From Pseudomonas sp. BN411 (GTDB taxonomy: Bacteria; Pseudomonadota; Gammaproteobacteria; Pseudomonadales; Pseudomonadaceae): a stretch of DNA of 64,000 nucleotides. Below the pieces are notes generated by a model. It was not told where the DNA came from, searched no databases, and saw only the letters and a list, made by a program, of their open reading frames with translations. Of the stretch, positions 34,112-44,041 are shown piece by piece. Made by a program: the position numbers and the translations under genes. The stretch lies in assembly GCF_029871235.1 (NCBI RefSeq), contig NZ_SSOM01000061.1, positions 20,658 to 84,657 on the forward strand. The letters are read 5' to 3'. Within the stretch, counting starts at the first letter, position 1. Every line of letters begins with the position of its first letter.

Positions 34112-36532
34112 ATGCGACCTGACAAACAGCAACCTGATGCTATGCCAACGGTGCCTCGTTTTGAGGATTTCAACCGGCATTCGGGAAATGTGATCGAGCG
34201 TATCGTGTTCAACAATCGACGGTCGATCATCTCGGTCTGTCTGTTGATCAGTTTGCTGCTGGGTTGGAACGCACTGCAACTGCGGATGAATGCTAGCTTC
34301 GAGAGAATGATTCCGCAGTCCCATCCCTACATCCAAAATTATTTGAACAATCAGGACGCCTTACGTGGTCTGGGCGACTCGGTTCGCATCGCAGTAGAGA
34401 ATACCCAAGGCGATATTTACGATCCTGCGTACCTGGAAGTTTTGCGCACCATCAACGACCGGATCTTCCTGTTACCCGGTGTCGACCGTGCCTTCATGCG
34501 TTCGCTGTGGACGCCGCTGGTACGCTGGACTGAGGTCACCGAAGAGGGTTTTACCGGTGGTCCGGTTATGCCCGAGAGCTACGACGGTTCTGTAGCGAGT
34601 CTGGCCCAGCTGCGTGGAAATGTGCAGCGCGCAGGTATCGTCGGATCCTTGGTTGCCAACGATGGCCGCTCCAGCTTGGTCCTGGTGCCGTTAATGGAGC
34701 GCGATCCGCATACAGGGGAGCCACTAGACTACGCGGCGTTTTCCCGAGCGTTGGAGCATGAGGTCCGCAGTCTTGAGAACGCTCAGATCAAGATCCACAT
34801 CATTGGTTTCGCGAAGCTGGCGGGGGATCTGATCGACGGCCTGGTTCAGGTGACGCTGTTCTTTGCTGGTGCGGCATTGATCGCACTGCTGATTATTTAC
34901 CTCTACACCCGCTGCGTGCGTAGCACCTTGATTGTGGTGCTGTGCTCGGTGGTGGCAGTGGTCTGGCAGTTAGGCGTCATGCAAATCCTGGGGTTTGTCG
35001 CTGATCCCTATTCGATATTGGTGCCGTTCTTAGTGTTCGCCATTGGCGTATCTCATGGTGCGCAGAAAATGAACGGGATTATGGAGGACATCGGCCGTGG
35101 CACCCATAAGTACGTGGCTGCCCGATACACCTTCCGCCGTCTGTTCATTGCTGGCGTCACCGCATTGATAGCCGATGTCGTGGGTTTTGCGGTTCTGACC
35201 CTGATCGACATACCCGTGATCCGTGATTTGGCGCTCAGCGCCAGTATCGGCATCGGCATTCTGGTATTCACCAACTTGCTACTGTTACCGATACTGCTCT
35301 CGTACACGAGCGTCAGCCCTAAGGCTGCGGCGCGGAGTCTCAAGGCACAGGCGAAGCAGGGCGGAGTCTACGCCGTCCTGGAAGGCTTTTGCGGGCGGCG
35401 GGGTGCGCTGCTAGCGGTAACGGCAGCGGCTTCGCTGTTACTGGTGGCTTTAGTCATCCGCACTGATTTGCAAATTGGTGATTTGGACGCCGGTGCGCCG
35501 GAGTTGCGCCCGGACTCACGATACAACCGCGATAACCAGTTCATTACCCAGAATTTTGGCCTGTCGAGTGATCAGTTCGCAGTTATCGTCAAATCTTCAG
35601 ATGGTGGCCTTGGCCAGTTCCCCACGCTGATCGAGGAGGATCGCCTTGAGCAGTTACTGCTTGCTACGCCTGGCGTCCAGACCACAATGGCGGCGGCGAG
35701 CTTAGTGCGGCGCACCACGCCTGGCTTCTTCGAAGGCAACTTGAAATGGTTCACCCTGAATCGCGACCCAGCGGTAATCTCCGACGCTCTGAATCAAGTC
35801 AGTCTGGCCAATCCGGAGGTGATCAGCGAGGACCGCAGCGTCGGAACGGTAATTGCCTATCTTTCTGATCATAAGGCCGAAACTCTTCAGCGGGTGGTCA
35901 AGGCTACCGAGGCCTTCGCTGCTGCTAGTGAGGGCGGGCCGGCGCAGTTCTTGCTGGCCGCAGGCTCTTCCGGTATCGAGGCGGCGACCAATATTGTTGT
36001 TGCCGAGGCCAATCACCGTATGCTGTTGCTTGTATACCTGGCTGTGATGCTGTTGTGTTTTATCACTTTCCGGAGTTGGCGCGCAGTGATAGTGGCGGTG
36101 CTTCCGCTGATCGTGACCTCGATTCTATGTGAGGCGCTAATGGTGCTTCTGGATATTGGCATCAAGGTTGCTACCTTGCCGGTAATCGCCTTGGGTGTAG
36201 GGATCGGCGTGGACTACGCGCTGTACCTGCTTAGCGTGCAGTTGGCGCACCAGCGTAACGGCGTACCGCTGCGTGAGGCCTATAGCCGCGCCTTGCGCTT
36301 CACAGGCAAGGTCGTGGCGCTCGTGGGACTTACTCTGGCTGCGGGCGTGGTGCTCTGGGCCGTGTCACCAATAAAGTTCCAGGCAGATATGGGCATCCTG
36401 CTGACTTTCATGTTCCTTTGGAACATGGTTGGGGCCTTGGTCTTGATTCCGGCGTTGTCACATTTTCTGCTGCGTACCGAGCATGTATTCAAGCCGGGCT
36501 CTGTGAGCTTGACGGCCGCTTCCGCGACCTGA
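34112..36532 (+). CDS. MMPL/RND-family hydrophobe transporter
   Basis: An 806-residue inner-membrane transporter with the two-fold RND layout. TM1 (SIISVCLLISLLLGWNALQL) is followed by a periplasmic loop and a cluster of five helices (residues about 250-410, with the SSD-like GAALIALLIIYLYTRCVRST). A second single helix near 445, a second loop and a final five-helix cluster (LLLVYLAVMLLCFITF, PVIALGVGIGVDYALYLLSV with the proton-relay Asp) complete it. MMPL proteins move lipids and other hydrophobic molecules; with DUF1302/DUF1329/YCF48 it probably handles the pathway substrate. ATG 34112 is preferred; TTG 34076 would overlap the upstream stop. Confidence 0.9.
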   Translation: MRPDKQQPDAMPTVPRFEDFNRHSGNVIERIVFNNRRSIISVCLLISLLLGWNALQLRMNASFERMIPQSHPYIQNYLNNQDALRGLGDSVRIAVENTQGDIYDPAYLEVLRTINDRIFLLPGVDRAFMRSLWTPLVRWTEVTEEGFTGGPVMPESYDGSVASLAQLRGNVQRAGIVGSLVANDGRSSLVLVPLMERDPHTGEPLDYAAFSRALEHEVRSLENAQIKIHIIGFAKLAGDLIDGLVQVTLFFAGAALIALLIIYLYTRCVRSTLIVVLCSVVAVVWQLGVMQILGFVADPYSILVPFLVFAIGVSHGAQKMNGIMEDIGRGTHKYVAARYTFRRLFIAGVTALIADVVGFAVLTLIDIPVIRDLALSASIGIGILVFTNLLLLPILLSYTSVSPKAAARSLKAQAKQGGVYAVLEGFCGRRGALLAVTAAASLLLVALVIRTDLQIGDLDAGAPELRPDSRYNRDNQFITQNFGLSSDQFAVIVKSSDGGLGQFPTLIEEDRLEQLLLATPGVQTTMAAASLVRRTTPGFFEGNLKWFTLNRDPAVISDALNQVSLANPEVISEDRSVGTVIAYLSDHKAETLQRVVKATEAFAAASEGGPAQFLLAAGSSGIEAATNIVVAEANHRMLLLVYLAVMLLCFITFRSWRAVIVAVLPLIVTSILCEALMVLLDIGIKVATLPVIALGVGIGVDYALYLLSVQLAHQRNGVPLREAYSRALRFTGKVVALVGLTLAAGVVLWAVSPIKFQADMGILLTFMFLWNMVGALVLIPALSHFLLRTEHVFKPGSVSLTAASAT

Positions 36533-36695
36533 GCAGGCTTTCTGAGGGCTCGGGCTCTGTCCGAGCCGTGCCAGCTCAGCACACGTTCAGTGGTGGTTTT
36601 TCCACCAGTACCATAGTAGGGTGATTGCTAGGACGTATCAGCGCGATGGATACAGGCAAAAATAAGAATTACAAGCAATCGCTTGGGAGAATCCT

Positions 36696-37610
36696 ATGCG
36701 AAGTTCTCACTTGGAGTCTCGCCAGAAATCAGGCCCGGTTGTCAGGATATTGGATCTGTTCCCGAACTCCTCTCAGCGTGCTACTCCTGGTGGACCGATA
36801 ATCAACCGCGGCCGTCAGCCAACCCCTGCCAATCCTTTTGCCTTTAACGGATTCCTCGATCTAGTCAGCGCGATCGGCACGTCACGTATGCCTGAGAAGC
36901 TGCTGACTGTGCTGCAGGATGTTTGCGGTGCAGACCATTGCGCGGTGTTTGAGCAGCGTGCCGACCATCTAATACAACATGACTCTGCTGGCTTTGACGG
37001 AGGAAATCGCATCCTAGAAATGGGCATCACCTACGTCGAGGAGCAGTATTGGCGAGGCGATCCTGTCTACCAGCAGCTGCTGCATAGCCCCCAAGCGCAG
37101 GCGGCGGTTGTCTCAAGAATCAACACTGAGGCACTCGAAGACCAAAAATTGCGCACTCTGTACAGTCAAATCAATGCTGAACGCTTTGTCATTAGCGGTC
37201 TTCAGTCCGGAAGCGTGTATGGTCTGCATGTCCTGCGTGAGCGTAGTCGTGAAAGCATCAGCGACCTTGAAATCTGTTCCCTCAGTGGGATTGGTTCTTC
37301 GCTGATCAGCATTCTGGCCAAACACATCGAAGTGCTAGGGCAGAGACAGCGTATAGGTCGGGTTTGGCAGCTGTCGGAAATCGAGCTGCTGATCAACCAG
37401 CAGCCCTCCGATTTGAGCCTGCGAGAGCGCAGCGTATGCGCCAGGATTATCTACGGGATGTCGTCGGCAGGTATTGCGTTGGATTTGGGGATTGGCGAGG
37501 AAAGTGTGAAGACCTACCGTAAGCGCGCGTACCAGCGTCTGGGTATCGGTAGCTCTTATGAATTGGGTAAGTGGTTCACCACCTTGCAAGGCATTGCAAT
37601 GGTCGAATGA
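36696..37610 (+). CDS. LuxR-family transcription regulator
   Basis: A 304-residue regulator, the only specific regulator in the catabolic locus. Residues about 50-220 form a GAF/autoinducer-domain-like sensing region (FNGFLDLVSAIGTSRMPEKLL, CGADHCAVFEQRADH, VYGLHVLRERSRESIS). The C-terminus is a LuxR helix-turn-helix: LSLRERSVCARIIYGMSSAGIALDLGIGEESVKTYRKRAYQRLGI (about 240-290). GGGAGA lies 6 bases before ATG 36696. It probably senses a pathway intermediate and activates the flanking operons; no luxI-type gene is present. A strong terminator follows. Confidence 0.88.
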   Translation: MRSSHLESRQKSGPVVRILDLFPNSSQRATPGGPIINRGRQPTPANPFAFNGFLDLVSAIGTSRMPEKLLTVLQDVCGADHCAVFEQRADHLIQHDSAGFDGGNRILEMGITYVEEQYWRGDPVYQQLLHSPQAQAAVVSRINTEALEDQKLRTLYSQINAERFVISGLQSGSVYGLHVLRERSRESISDLEICSLSGIGSSLISILAKHIEVLGQRQRIGRVWQLSEIELLINQQPSDLSLRERSVCARIIYGMSSAGIALDLGIGEESVKTYRKRAYQRLGIGSSYELGKWFTTLQGIAMVE

Positions 37611-37661
37611 GTACCGAAGATTGACGCAACGAGTCATCACTCCTCTCTGATTCCCCTAGGG

Positions 37662-37697
37662 CGCCGCGACAAACGCGCGCGGCGTTCTTGTTTTTTG
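37662..37697 (+). terminator. Terminator of the LuxR-family gene
   Basis: The stem CGCCGCG/CGCGGCG with a short loop is followed by TTCTTGTTTTTT, 52 bases after the luxR-type stop. Confidence 0.8.
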
Positions 37698-37758
37698 CTC
37701 AAGAATCTCGCGATCGTAACCCGGTTCGTAAGCGTCTGCCCAACTCACCTTGCGTGAG

Positions 37759-37914
37759 TTAGGCGGGCTCCCACTGATGCGGCAGCAATTGCTCGATCTC
37801 ACTCGGCCGCTGCGTCGGCAGCTTTGTGTGCACATCCTTGAGATAGGCATACGGATCGTGCCCGTTGAGGCGTGCTGACTGGATCAAGCTCATGATCGCC
37901 GCCGCCCACTTGAG
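37759..37914 (-). pseudogene. 3' remnant of an IS66-family transposase
   Basis: Fifty-one codons ending at 37759 encode AAAIMSLIQSARLNGHDPYA, then YLKDVHTKLPTQRPSEIEQL and LPHQW, the conserved end of IS66 TnpC proteins. The sequence upstream of about 37914 is unrelated, and no other IS66 genes are present. It lies in the 482-bp gap 37611-38092 between the regulator and the BVMO gene and shows that an element once inserted here. Confidence 0.8.
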
Positions 37915-37982
37915 CTGGCTGGTGCCTTTCGCAGAACGCCTGGTTCCTCTAATACTCCCCCCCGCTTTAGCACCCTTCTTGA

Positions 37983-38006
37983 CGTCCCTAGCTAGGGGGA
38001 CAGACA
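37983..38006. promoter_or_regulatory. 24-bp CCC-N5-AGGGGG element, copy C
   Basis: CGTCCCTAGCTAGGGGGA followed by CAGACA; perfect inner dyad CCCT-AGCT-AGGG. It lies 87 bp before the BVMO ATG at the head of the main catabolic run. It matches copies A and B at 18 of 24 positions, all three sharing GTCCC, AGGGGG and CAGACA. Confidence 0.55.
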
Positions 38007-38092
38007 AGTTCTGTCCGCCAGCCGACCATTAACCCAACGAAAACGCCCTCGGGTGTCTCTCCGAAAAACAACAACATCGTTGGGTATTGATT

Positions 38093-39910
38093 ATGGCTAT
38101 TGCAACGCACAAAAGGCTTGTGGAACTGTCCAGCGCAGAACTCGGCTTTGATCCAGATTCGCTTCGCGAAAAATATCGCCAAGAGCGCGAGAAGCGACTC
38201 AAGCCTGAAGGCAATGAGCAATACATCGAGACTGGCGGGGAGTTTAGTCACTACGTTGATGATCCCTATGCCTCACCGGGCTTCACTCGTGAAGCATTGG
38301 ATGAGGAAGTTGACGTGCTCATCGTCGGCGGTGGATTTGGAGGCTTGATTGCTGCGGCGCGTCTTCGCGAGGCAGGGCTGCACAACTTCCGAATTGTCGA
38401 GAAGGCTTCTGACTTCGGTGGTGCTTGGTACTGGAATCGCTATCCAGGCGTGCAGTGTGATATCGATGCTTACATTTACCTCCCCTTGCTTGAGGAAACC
38501 GGGTACATCCCCAAGGAGAAGTATTCCTATGGCCCCGAGATTTTCCAGCACGCGCAGCGTATTGGCAGGCATTTTGAGTTGTACCCAGTGGCGCTGTTTC
38601 AAACTCAGGTTTCTGGCGCTCAGTGGGATGAGAGCGCTGGTCGCTGGATCGTCACAACTGACCGCAATGACCGAATCCGGGCGCGCCATGTCGTAATGTC
38701 TGGTGGCCCGCTGAATCGGCCAAAGTTGCCAGGCATTTCTGGTATTCAGAAGTTCAAGGGGCACACCTTCCATACCAGCCGCTGGGACTACGAATACACC
38801 GGCGGCAATACAGAAGGCGGATTGCACAAGCTTTCGGATAAGCGGGTAGCTGTGATCGGTACAGGGGCTACGGCGATTCAGGCGGTTCCGCATCTGGGGC
38901 AGTATGCCCAGCATCTCTATGTGGTCCAGCGTACGCCCTCCTCTGTGGATGCCCGGGGCAATCGGCCGACCGATCCGGAATGGGTGAAAACCCTTACACC
39001 AGGTTGGCAGCGGCGCCGAATGGACAACTTCAACACCATTGCATGCGGTGCCCAGGCCTCGGAAGACCTGGTGCAGGATGGCTGGACAGATCTGTTTCTC
39101 AACCTGACCCAGGAAGATTTCGCCGGGTCGCCGCACGAGCTGATGCAGGCCATTGAGCTGGCGGACTTCAAGAAGATGAACCAGATCCGCGAGCGCACAG
39201 CATCTATCGTGAGCAAACCTGACACTGCGGACGCGCTGAAACCCTGGTATCGCCAGACCTGCAAGCGTCCAGCGTTCAATGATGGTTACCTCCCGACCTT
39301 CAATCGACCAAATGTCACGCTAGTAGACACGGACGGAAAGGGGGTCGAACGCCTCACCGAAAACGCGCTGGTGGTGAATGGGGTCGAGTACGAAGTTGAT
39401 TGCATTGTGTTCGCCACGGGCTTCGAGGTAGGCACCAGCCAATCGCGTAAGGCCGGTTTCGAAATCGTTGGCAGTGGCGGCAAGACTCTCAGCGAGCATT
39501 TCTCCGAAGGGCCGCGCACGCTTCATGGCTACTACAGTCATGGTTTCCCGAACTTCTTCCATCTAGGCATTAGTCAGAACGGATACAAGGTCAACTTCAT
39601 CGACATGCTCGAAGAGCAAGTTGGCCATGTAGTGAAGGTGCTGTCGCACCTTAAGCAACACAACGCAACTCGCATTGAGCCCACCGCCAAGGCCGAGGCC
39701 GCATGGGTCAAAACCATCCGTGATAAGTCCGAAGTCTTTGCAGCTTTCGTCGCCGAATGTACACCAGGGTACTACAACGGTGAGGGGGGCGACGTCCGCA
39801 AGGGCTTGCTGGTGGAGTGTTATGGCGGTGGCGCCGGTTCGTTGGAGTTCACTGAACTAATGGCCAGTTGGTATGCCGATGGTCGAATGAAAGGTCTCGA
39901 TATCCGTTAG
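38093..39910 (+). CDS. Baeyer-Villiger monooxygenase (class B flavoprotein)
   Basis: A 605-residue flavoprotein that inserts an oxygen next to a ketone to give an ester or lactone, using FAD and NADPH. A 70-residue N-terminal extension precedes VDVLIVGGGFGGLIAAARL (FAD Rossmann). GGAWYWNRYPGVQCDIDAYIY is the conserved BVMO block. FKGHTFHTSRWDY (from about residue 221) is the BVMO fingerprint FxGxxxHxxxWD; VAVIGTGATAIQ (about 253) is the NADPH fold. Length and extension resemble the large-substrate group that includes PAMO and cyclopentadecanone monooxygenase. ATG 38093 is chosen over TTG 38087. It is the first gene of the main run. Confidence 0.93.
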   Translation: MAIATHKRLVELSSAELGFDPDSLREKYRQEREKRLKPEGNEQYIETGGEFSHYVDDPYASPGFTREALDEEVDVLIVGGGFGGLIAAARLREAGLHNFRIVEKASDFGGAWYWNRYPGVQCDIDAYIYLPLLEETGYIPKEKYSYGPEIFQHAQRIGRHFELYPVALFQTQVSGAQWDESAGRWIVTTDRNDRIRARHVVMSGGPLNRPKLPGISGIQKFKGHTFHTSRWDYEYTGGNTEGGLHKLSDKRVAVIGTGATAIQAVPHLGQYAQHLYVVQRTPSSVDARGNRPTDPEWVKTLTPGWQRRRMDNFNTIACGAQASEDLVQDGWTDLFLNLTQEDFAGSPHELMQAIELADFKKMNQIRERTASIVSKPDTADALKPWYRQTCKRPAFNDGYLPTFNRPNVTLVDTDGKGVERLTENALVVNGVEYEVDCIVFATGFEVGTSQSRKAGFEIVGSGGKTLSEHFSEGPRTLHGYYSHGFPNFFHLGISQNGYKVNFIDMLEEQVGHVVKVLSHLKQHNATRIEPTAKAEAAWVKTIRDKSEVFAAFVAECTPGYYNGEGGDVRKGLLVECYGGGAGSLEFTELMASWYADGRMKGLDIR

Positions 39911-39994
39911 GTGCGTGCTGCAAGGCTGTCGTTGAAACAGTGACTACAGCCTTTTGTTTAACTCACCTATTCGGCTATCACATGAGGTCTAACG

Positions 39995-40810
39995 ATGTCT
40001 TCGATTAATTATTCAGGTAAGTCCATCGTAGTTACCGGTGCGTATTCGGGGATTGGTGCGGCTCTGGTACCTCTGTTGCAGGAGTTTGGTGCTGAGCAGA
40101 TCACTGTACTAGATGTGCGGCGCCCCACATATGAGGTGGCGCAGTTTATCGAAGTTGACTTGGGTGATCCTGACAGTATTGACGCGGCATTGCCGCTTCT
40201 GCCGTCCAGAATTGACGTTCTGTTTAACAACGCAGGTATCCCGGGAACCAGGCCAGTAGAGCAGGTTATGGGGGTCAACCTATTCGCCGTGCAGCGTCTG
40301 TCTCGAGCGTTGCTCCCACGGATCCCTCAAGGCGGTTCCATCGTTAATACCGCCTCCATTGCGGGAATAGGCTGGCCGGCAAACCTTTCGGAAATTCTAT
40401 CGCTACTTCAGTTGGATGACTGGCAGGAGCAATTGGCCTGGCTGCGGGAAAAATCTGAGTTGGTTGGAAATGGCTACAACTTCTCAAAGGAGTGCCTGCA
40501 GGTTTACACGATGCTACTTGGGCGAAGTGCATGGTGTACTCGTGGTGTCCGGGTCAACTCAGTGTGTCCGTCCCCGGTAGATACGCCGATTCTCGCAGAC
40601 TTCCGCGCCACCATGACCGACGCGGCTATTGATCAGGCGATCAGGGAAGGGGGTGGGCAACTCTGCACTCCCCGCCAACAAGCGCAGGTACTGGCGTTTC
40701 TCGGTTCTGAGCTCGCCTCTTACGTGAATGCCATCAATATCAATGTTGATGGTGGATACGGTGCTGGATTGATGCTCGGTGAAGTGCGGATTCCACCGTT
40801 GTCGGATTGA
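39995..40810 (+). CDS. Short-chain dehydrogenase, 3-alpha-HSD/carbonyl-reductase-like
   Basis: A 271-residue SDR. TGAYSGIG (residues 14-21) binds NAD(P), VLFNNAGIPG is the NNAG motif, and the catalytic pair is Tyr161/Lys165 in YNFSK, after an insertion (ILSLLQLDDWQEQLAWLREK). This insertion and the ending INVDGGYGAGLM resemble bacterial 3-alpha-hydroxysteroid dehydrogenase/carbonyl reductase. It probably interconverts an alcohol and the ketone used by the BVMO 84 bp upstream. A weak hairpin with a T run (39922-39960) lies between the two. Confidence 0.88.
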   Translation: MSSINYSGKSIVVTGAYSGIGAALVPLLQEFGAEQITVLDVRRPTYEVAQFIEVDLGDPDSIDAALPLLPSRIDVLFNNAGIPGTRPVEQVMGVNLFAVQRLSRALLPRIPQGGSIVNTASIAGIGWPANLSEILSLLQLDDWQEQLAWLREKSELVGNGYNFSKECLQVYTMLLGRSAWCTRGVRVNSVCPSPVDTPILADFRATMTDAAIDQAIREGGGQLCTPRQQAQVLAFLGSELASYVNAININVDGGYGAGLMLGEVRIPPLSD

Positions 40811-40849
40811 GTCGCCAGCACAGTCGCTTTACATTACAAGAGGCTCTCC

Positions 40850-42268
40850 ATGTCTGAAATTTACAATCCGATACTCACCATCGGAGGCGAGTCTGTAAGT
40901 ACTGCTCGCGCGCTAGAGGTAATAAATCCGGCCACTGGCGAAGTGGTTGGTCGGGTACCTGATGCTGGCCTGAAAGAACTGGAACAAGCGGTGCAAGCTG
41001 CACAGCAAGCGTTCCTTGTCTGGCGAGCGGCGTCCCTCGATGAGCGAAAAGTAGCGCTCAATGCCTTCGCCAAAGTGCTTGAGGATAACGTTGATGAACT
41101 GTCTCGCCTCCTGACACTTGAACAAGGACGTCCGTTAACCCTGGCAAGGGATGAAATTCTTGGTGCTGCATTTTGGATCAGAGGAATTACTCTCCTAGAA
41201 CTTCCAGTCGAAGTTCAGTTGGAGACTCCGCTCAATCGAGTTGAGGTGCACCAGGAGCCACTGGGTGTGGTCTGCGGAATCGTACCGTGGAACTATCCGG
41301 TGATGCTGGGGGCTTGGAAGATCGCCCACGCGCTCTTTACTGGCAACACGTTGGTGCTAAAACCGTCCCCATTCACACCACTGACTACCCTACGGATCGG
41401 TGAACTTACCCGAGAGATATTGCCGCCGGGTGTGCTGAACATTATCAGTGGTGGAGATGCCTTGGGCCCAATGATGACCGGACATAAGGCCTTCGCCAAG
41501 ATTGCATTTACCGGCTCGACCGCCACCGGTAAACGCATCATGGCTTCTGCTGCACAAGACTTAAAACGTCTGACGCTGGAGTTGGGGGGCAATGATGCAG
41601 CGATCGTGCTCGCCGATGTCAATGTTGACGATGTAGCTCAGGCGCTTTTCGACGGTGCATTCACCAACAGCGGACAGATCTGTGTTGCCTGCAAGCGTTT
41701 GTATATACACGACAGCATATACGACGTACTTCGCGACAAGCTTCATTCTCTGGTGAAGGCTGCCAAGGTCGGGAATGGATTGAATCCGGATGTGCGCTTC
41801 GGCCCAGTCCAGAACCTATCGCAATACCGCCGAGTACGACAGCTACGTGACGAGGCCCGCGAGAGTGGCCTGATCTTACTTGAAGGTTCTCCAGTTCCTG
41901 ACAGTGGCTACTTCCTTCCCCTGACCCTGGTTGATAACCCGCCGGACACTGCGCCTGTGGTCACAGAAGAAGCCTTTGGTCCAATTCTCCCTTTGTTGCG
42001 CTTCCACGAAGTTGATGAAGTGATCGAACGGGTCAACCAAAGCGACTTCGGGCTGGCGGCCGCTGTCTGGAGCAGCGATATAGAGCAGGCAAAAGCAATC
42101 GCTATGCGCTTGGAGGTGGGCACGGTGTGGATCAACCAGAACCTTGTGTTGCAGCCGGATGTGCCAATGGCTGGATACAAACAGTCCGGCTTCGGCGTAG
42201 AGAACAGTGTATCGGGGCTCTTGGCTTTCACTCAGCCTAAAGCAGTTTTCGTTCCCAAGGTTGGGTGA
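40850..42268 (+). CDS. NAD(P)-dependent aldehyde dehydrogenase
   Basis: A 472-residue ALDH-superfamily enzyme. [19 protein letters not shown] carries the conserved Asn. FTGSTATGK is the cofactor loop; the catalytic Glu is in LELGGND (about 244) and the nucleophilic Cys in [11 protein letters not shown] (about 278). [13 protein letters not shown] and the C-terminal GYKQSGFG follow. It would oxidise an aldehyde made from the pathway alcohol to the acid that feeds the CoA ligase 25 bp downstream. AGGCTC-type ribosome binding is weak. The substrate is unknown. Confidence 0.93.
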   Translation: MSEIYNPILTIGGESVSTARALEVINPATGEVVGRVPDAGLKELEQAVQAAQQAFLVWRAASLDERKVALNAFAKVLEDNVDELSRLLTLEQGRPLTLARDEILGAAFWIRGITLLELPVEVQLETPLNRVEVHQEPLGVVCGIVPWNYPVMLGAWKIAHALFTGNTLVLKPSPFTPLTTLRIGELTREILPPGVLNIISGGDALGPMMTGHKAFAKIAFTGSTATGKRIMASAAQDLKRLTLELGGNDAAIVLADVNVDDVAQALFDGAFTNSGQICVACKRLYIHDSIYDVLRDKLHSLVKAAKVGNGLNPDVRFGPVQNLSQYRRVRQLRDEARESGLILLEGSPVPDSGYFLPLTLVDNPPDTAPVVTEEAFGPILPLLRFHEVDEVIERVNQSDFGLAAAVWSSDIEQAKAIAMRLEVGTVWINQNLVLQPDVPMAGYKQSGFGVENSVSGLLAFTQPKAVFVPKVG

Positions 42269-42293
42269 CTACATCACCCGAAGGAGAGAGACC

Positions 42294-43976
42294 ATGAAGA
42301 AGTCTTACACACGCGGAACGCAGGATCAGCCCCTCCTCTGCCAGACCATTGGAGAAGCTTTTGACGAGGCCATCGTGCGCTATGGTAATCGCCCTGCTCT
42401 GGTTTCGGCGCGCCAAGGGCTGCGCTACAGCTGGAAGGAGTTGGGAGAGGCTGTGGAGATATGTGCCCGGGCCTTTCTTGCATTGGGAATTGGCCGTGGT
42501 GAGCGCATTGGCATTTGGTCGACAAATTGTGCTGAGTGGACTGTTGTACAGCTGGCCAGCGCAAAGGTCGGTGCCGTCCTAGTCAACATCAATCCGGCTT
42601 ACCGACGTTCAGAGTTGGAGTACGTGCTGGCGCAATCGGGCTGTTGCTGGGTGATCTGCTCCGACTCATTCAAGTCGACCAATTATCACGAAATAGTCCG
42701 CGCTGTGGTTCCGTCGATTGTCTCCTCGAGTCCAGGCAATCTGAACGTAGGCGAGTTTCCCCAATTGCGTGGCGTCATCACGTTAGCCGACGAGGCGCCT
42801 GAGGGCTTTTTGCCATGGGCGGCTCTCGCTGGCTTGGCCGAGCACATCGGCTCAGACCTGTTGCGTCAACGTGAGCTCACCTTGCAGTTCGATGACCCAA
42901 TCAATATCCAGTACACGTCCGGGACTACGGGGTTTCCGAAGGGGGCCACGCTCAGCCACTACAACATTCTGAACAACGGTTACATGGTTGGCGCCCGGTT
43001 GGGGTTGACCCAGCAGGACAAGTTAATAATCCCAGTTCCGCTGTATCACTGCTTCGGCATGGTTATGGGTAACCTGGCTTGCCTGACTCATGGCGCAACA
43101 ATGCTTTACCCCGGTCCGTCATTTGAGCCTGATGCCACTTTGCGCATGGTCGCTGAAGAGCGTGCCACCGTGTTGTATGGCGTGCCGACTATGTTCATTG
43201 CGTTGCTGGATCACCCGGCGCGGGCCCAGGTTGATCTAAGCAGCCTGCGTACAGGCATCATGGCCGGTGCCACTTGCCCTATAGACGTGATGCGTAGGGT
43301 AATCGGCGAATTGCATATGACCCAGGTGCAGATCGCTTACGGAATGACCGAAACCAGCCCTGTGTCGTTGCAGACCCATTCCGATGATGATCTGGAACTA
43401 CGGGTCACCACTGTTGGCACCACGCAGCCACACCTGGAAACCAAGATCGTTGACACCGAAGGTCGCATCTTGCCTCGTGGCATTGTGGGTGAGCTGTGTA
43501 CCAGGGGCTACAGCGTAATGCTCGGCTACTGGAATAACCCCCAGGCAACACAAGAGGCCATAGATAGCGCCGGCTGGATGCATACAGGTGATCTCGCCGA
43601 GATGGACGACGCTGGCTACGTACGCATCGTAGGGCGCAGCAAGGACATGATCATCCGCGGTGGCGAGAACATTTACCCGCGCGAGATCGAGGAGTTGCTT
43701 TATCGCCATCCGGCAATCGCTGACGCTCAAGTGATTGGCATTCCCGACTCGCGCTACGGGGAAGAGGTTGTGGCCTGGATCAAGTTGCGCTCAGGGCAAA
43801 CTTTAAACGAAGAGTTACTGCGCACCTACTGCAAGGAAAATATCTCGCATTTCAAGGTTCCGCGCCATTTTACCTTTGTCGATGAATTCCCAATGACTGT
43901 GACCGGCAAAGTGCAGAAATTTCGCATGCGTGAAATCAGTTTTGCGGAGATAAACAAAATCTCTGATTCTCAGTAA
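42294..43976 (+). CDS. Acyl-CoA ligase (AMP-binding), LvaE-like position
   Basis: A 560-residue ANL-family ligase. The P-loop is [19 protein letters not shown] (from about residue 207), the A5 motif is [10 protein letters not shown], and [40 protein letters not shown] contains the hinge; the catalytic Lys lies in [12 protein letters not shown]. It activates a carboxylic acid to its CoA thioester. AAGGAGAG lies 6 bases before ATG 42294. With the SDR, ACAD and phosphotransferase that follow it repeats the enzyme set of the levulinate lva operon, where LvaE is the ligase. Confidence 0.93.
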   Translation: MKKSYTRGTQDQPLLCQTIGEAFDEAIVRYGNRPALVSARQGLRYSWKELGEAVEICARAFLALGIGRGERIGIWSTNCAEWTVVQLASAKVGAVLVNINPAYRRSELEYVLAQSGCCWVICSDSFKSTNYHEIVRAVVPSIVSSSPGNLNVGEFPQLRGVITLADEAPEGFLPWAALAGLAEHIGSDLLRQRELTLQFDDPINIQYTSGTTGFPKGATLSHYNILNNGYMVGARLGLTQQDKLIIPVPLYHCFGMVMGNLACLTHGATMLYPGPSFEPDATLRMVAEERATVLYGVPTMFIALLDHPARAQVDLSSLRTGIMAGATCPIDVMRRVIGELHMTQVQIAYGMTETSPVSLQTHSDDDLELRVTTVGTTQPHLETKIVDTEGRILPRGIVGELCTRGYSVMLGYWNNPQATQEAIDSAGWMHTGDLAEMDDAGYVRIVGRSKDMIIRGGENIYPREIEELLYRHPAIADAQVIGIPDSRYGEEVVAWIKLRSGQTLNEELLRTYCKENISHFKVPRHFTFVDEFPMTVTGKVQKFRMREISFAEINKISDSQ

Positions 43977-44041
43977 TAACGTCTTGCTAATTATTGTTGT
44001 GTTTGGCAAGTGCTGTTTAAAACAATAAAGGACCTAGACTC

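Noticed and set aside
36696..37610. Acyl-homoserine-lactone quorum-sensing receptor
   Set aside because: There is a LuxR helix-turn-helix, but I cannot see the conserved AHL-pocket Trp/Tyr/Asp pattern, and no luxI gene is near; a catabolic regulator is more likely.
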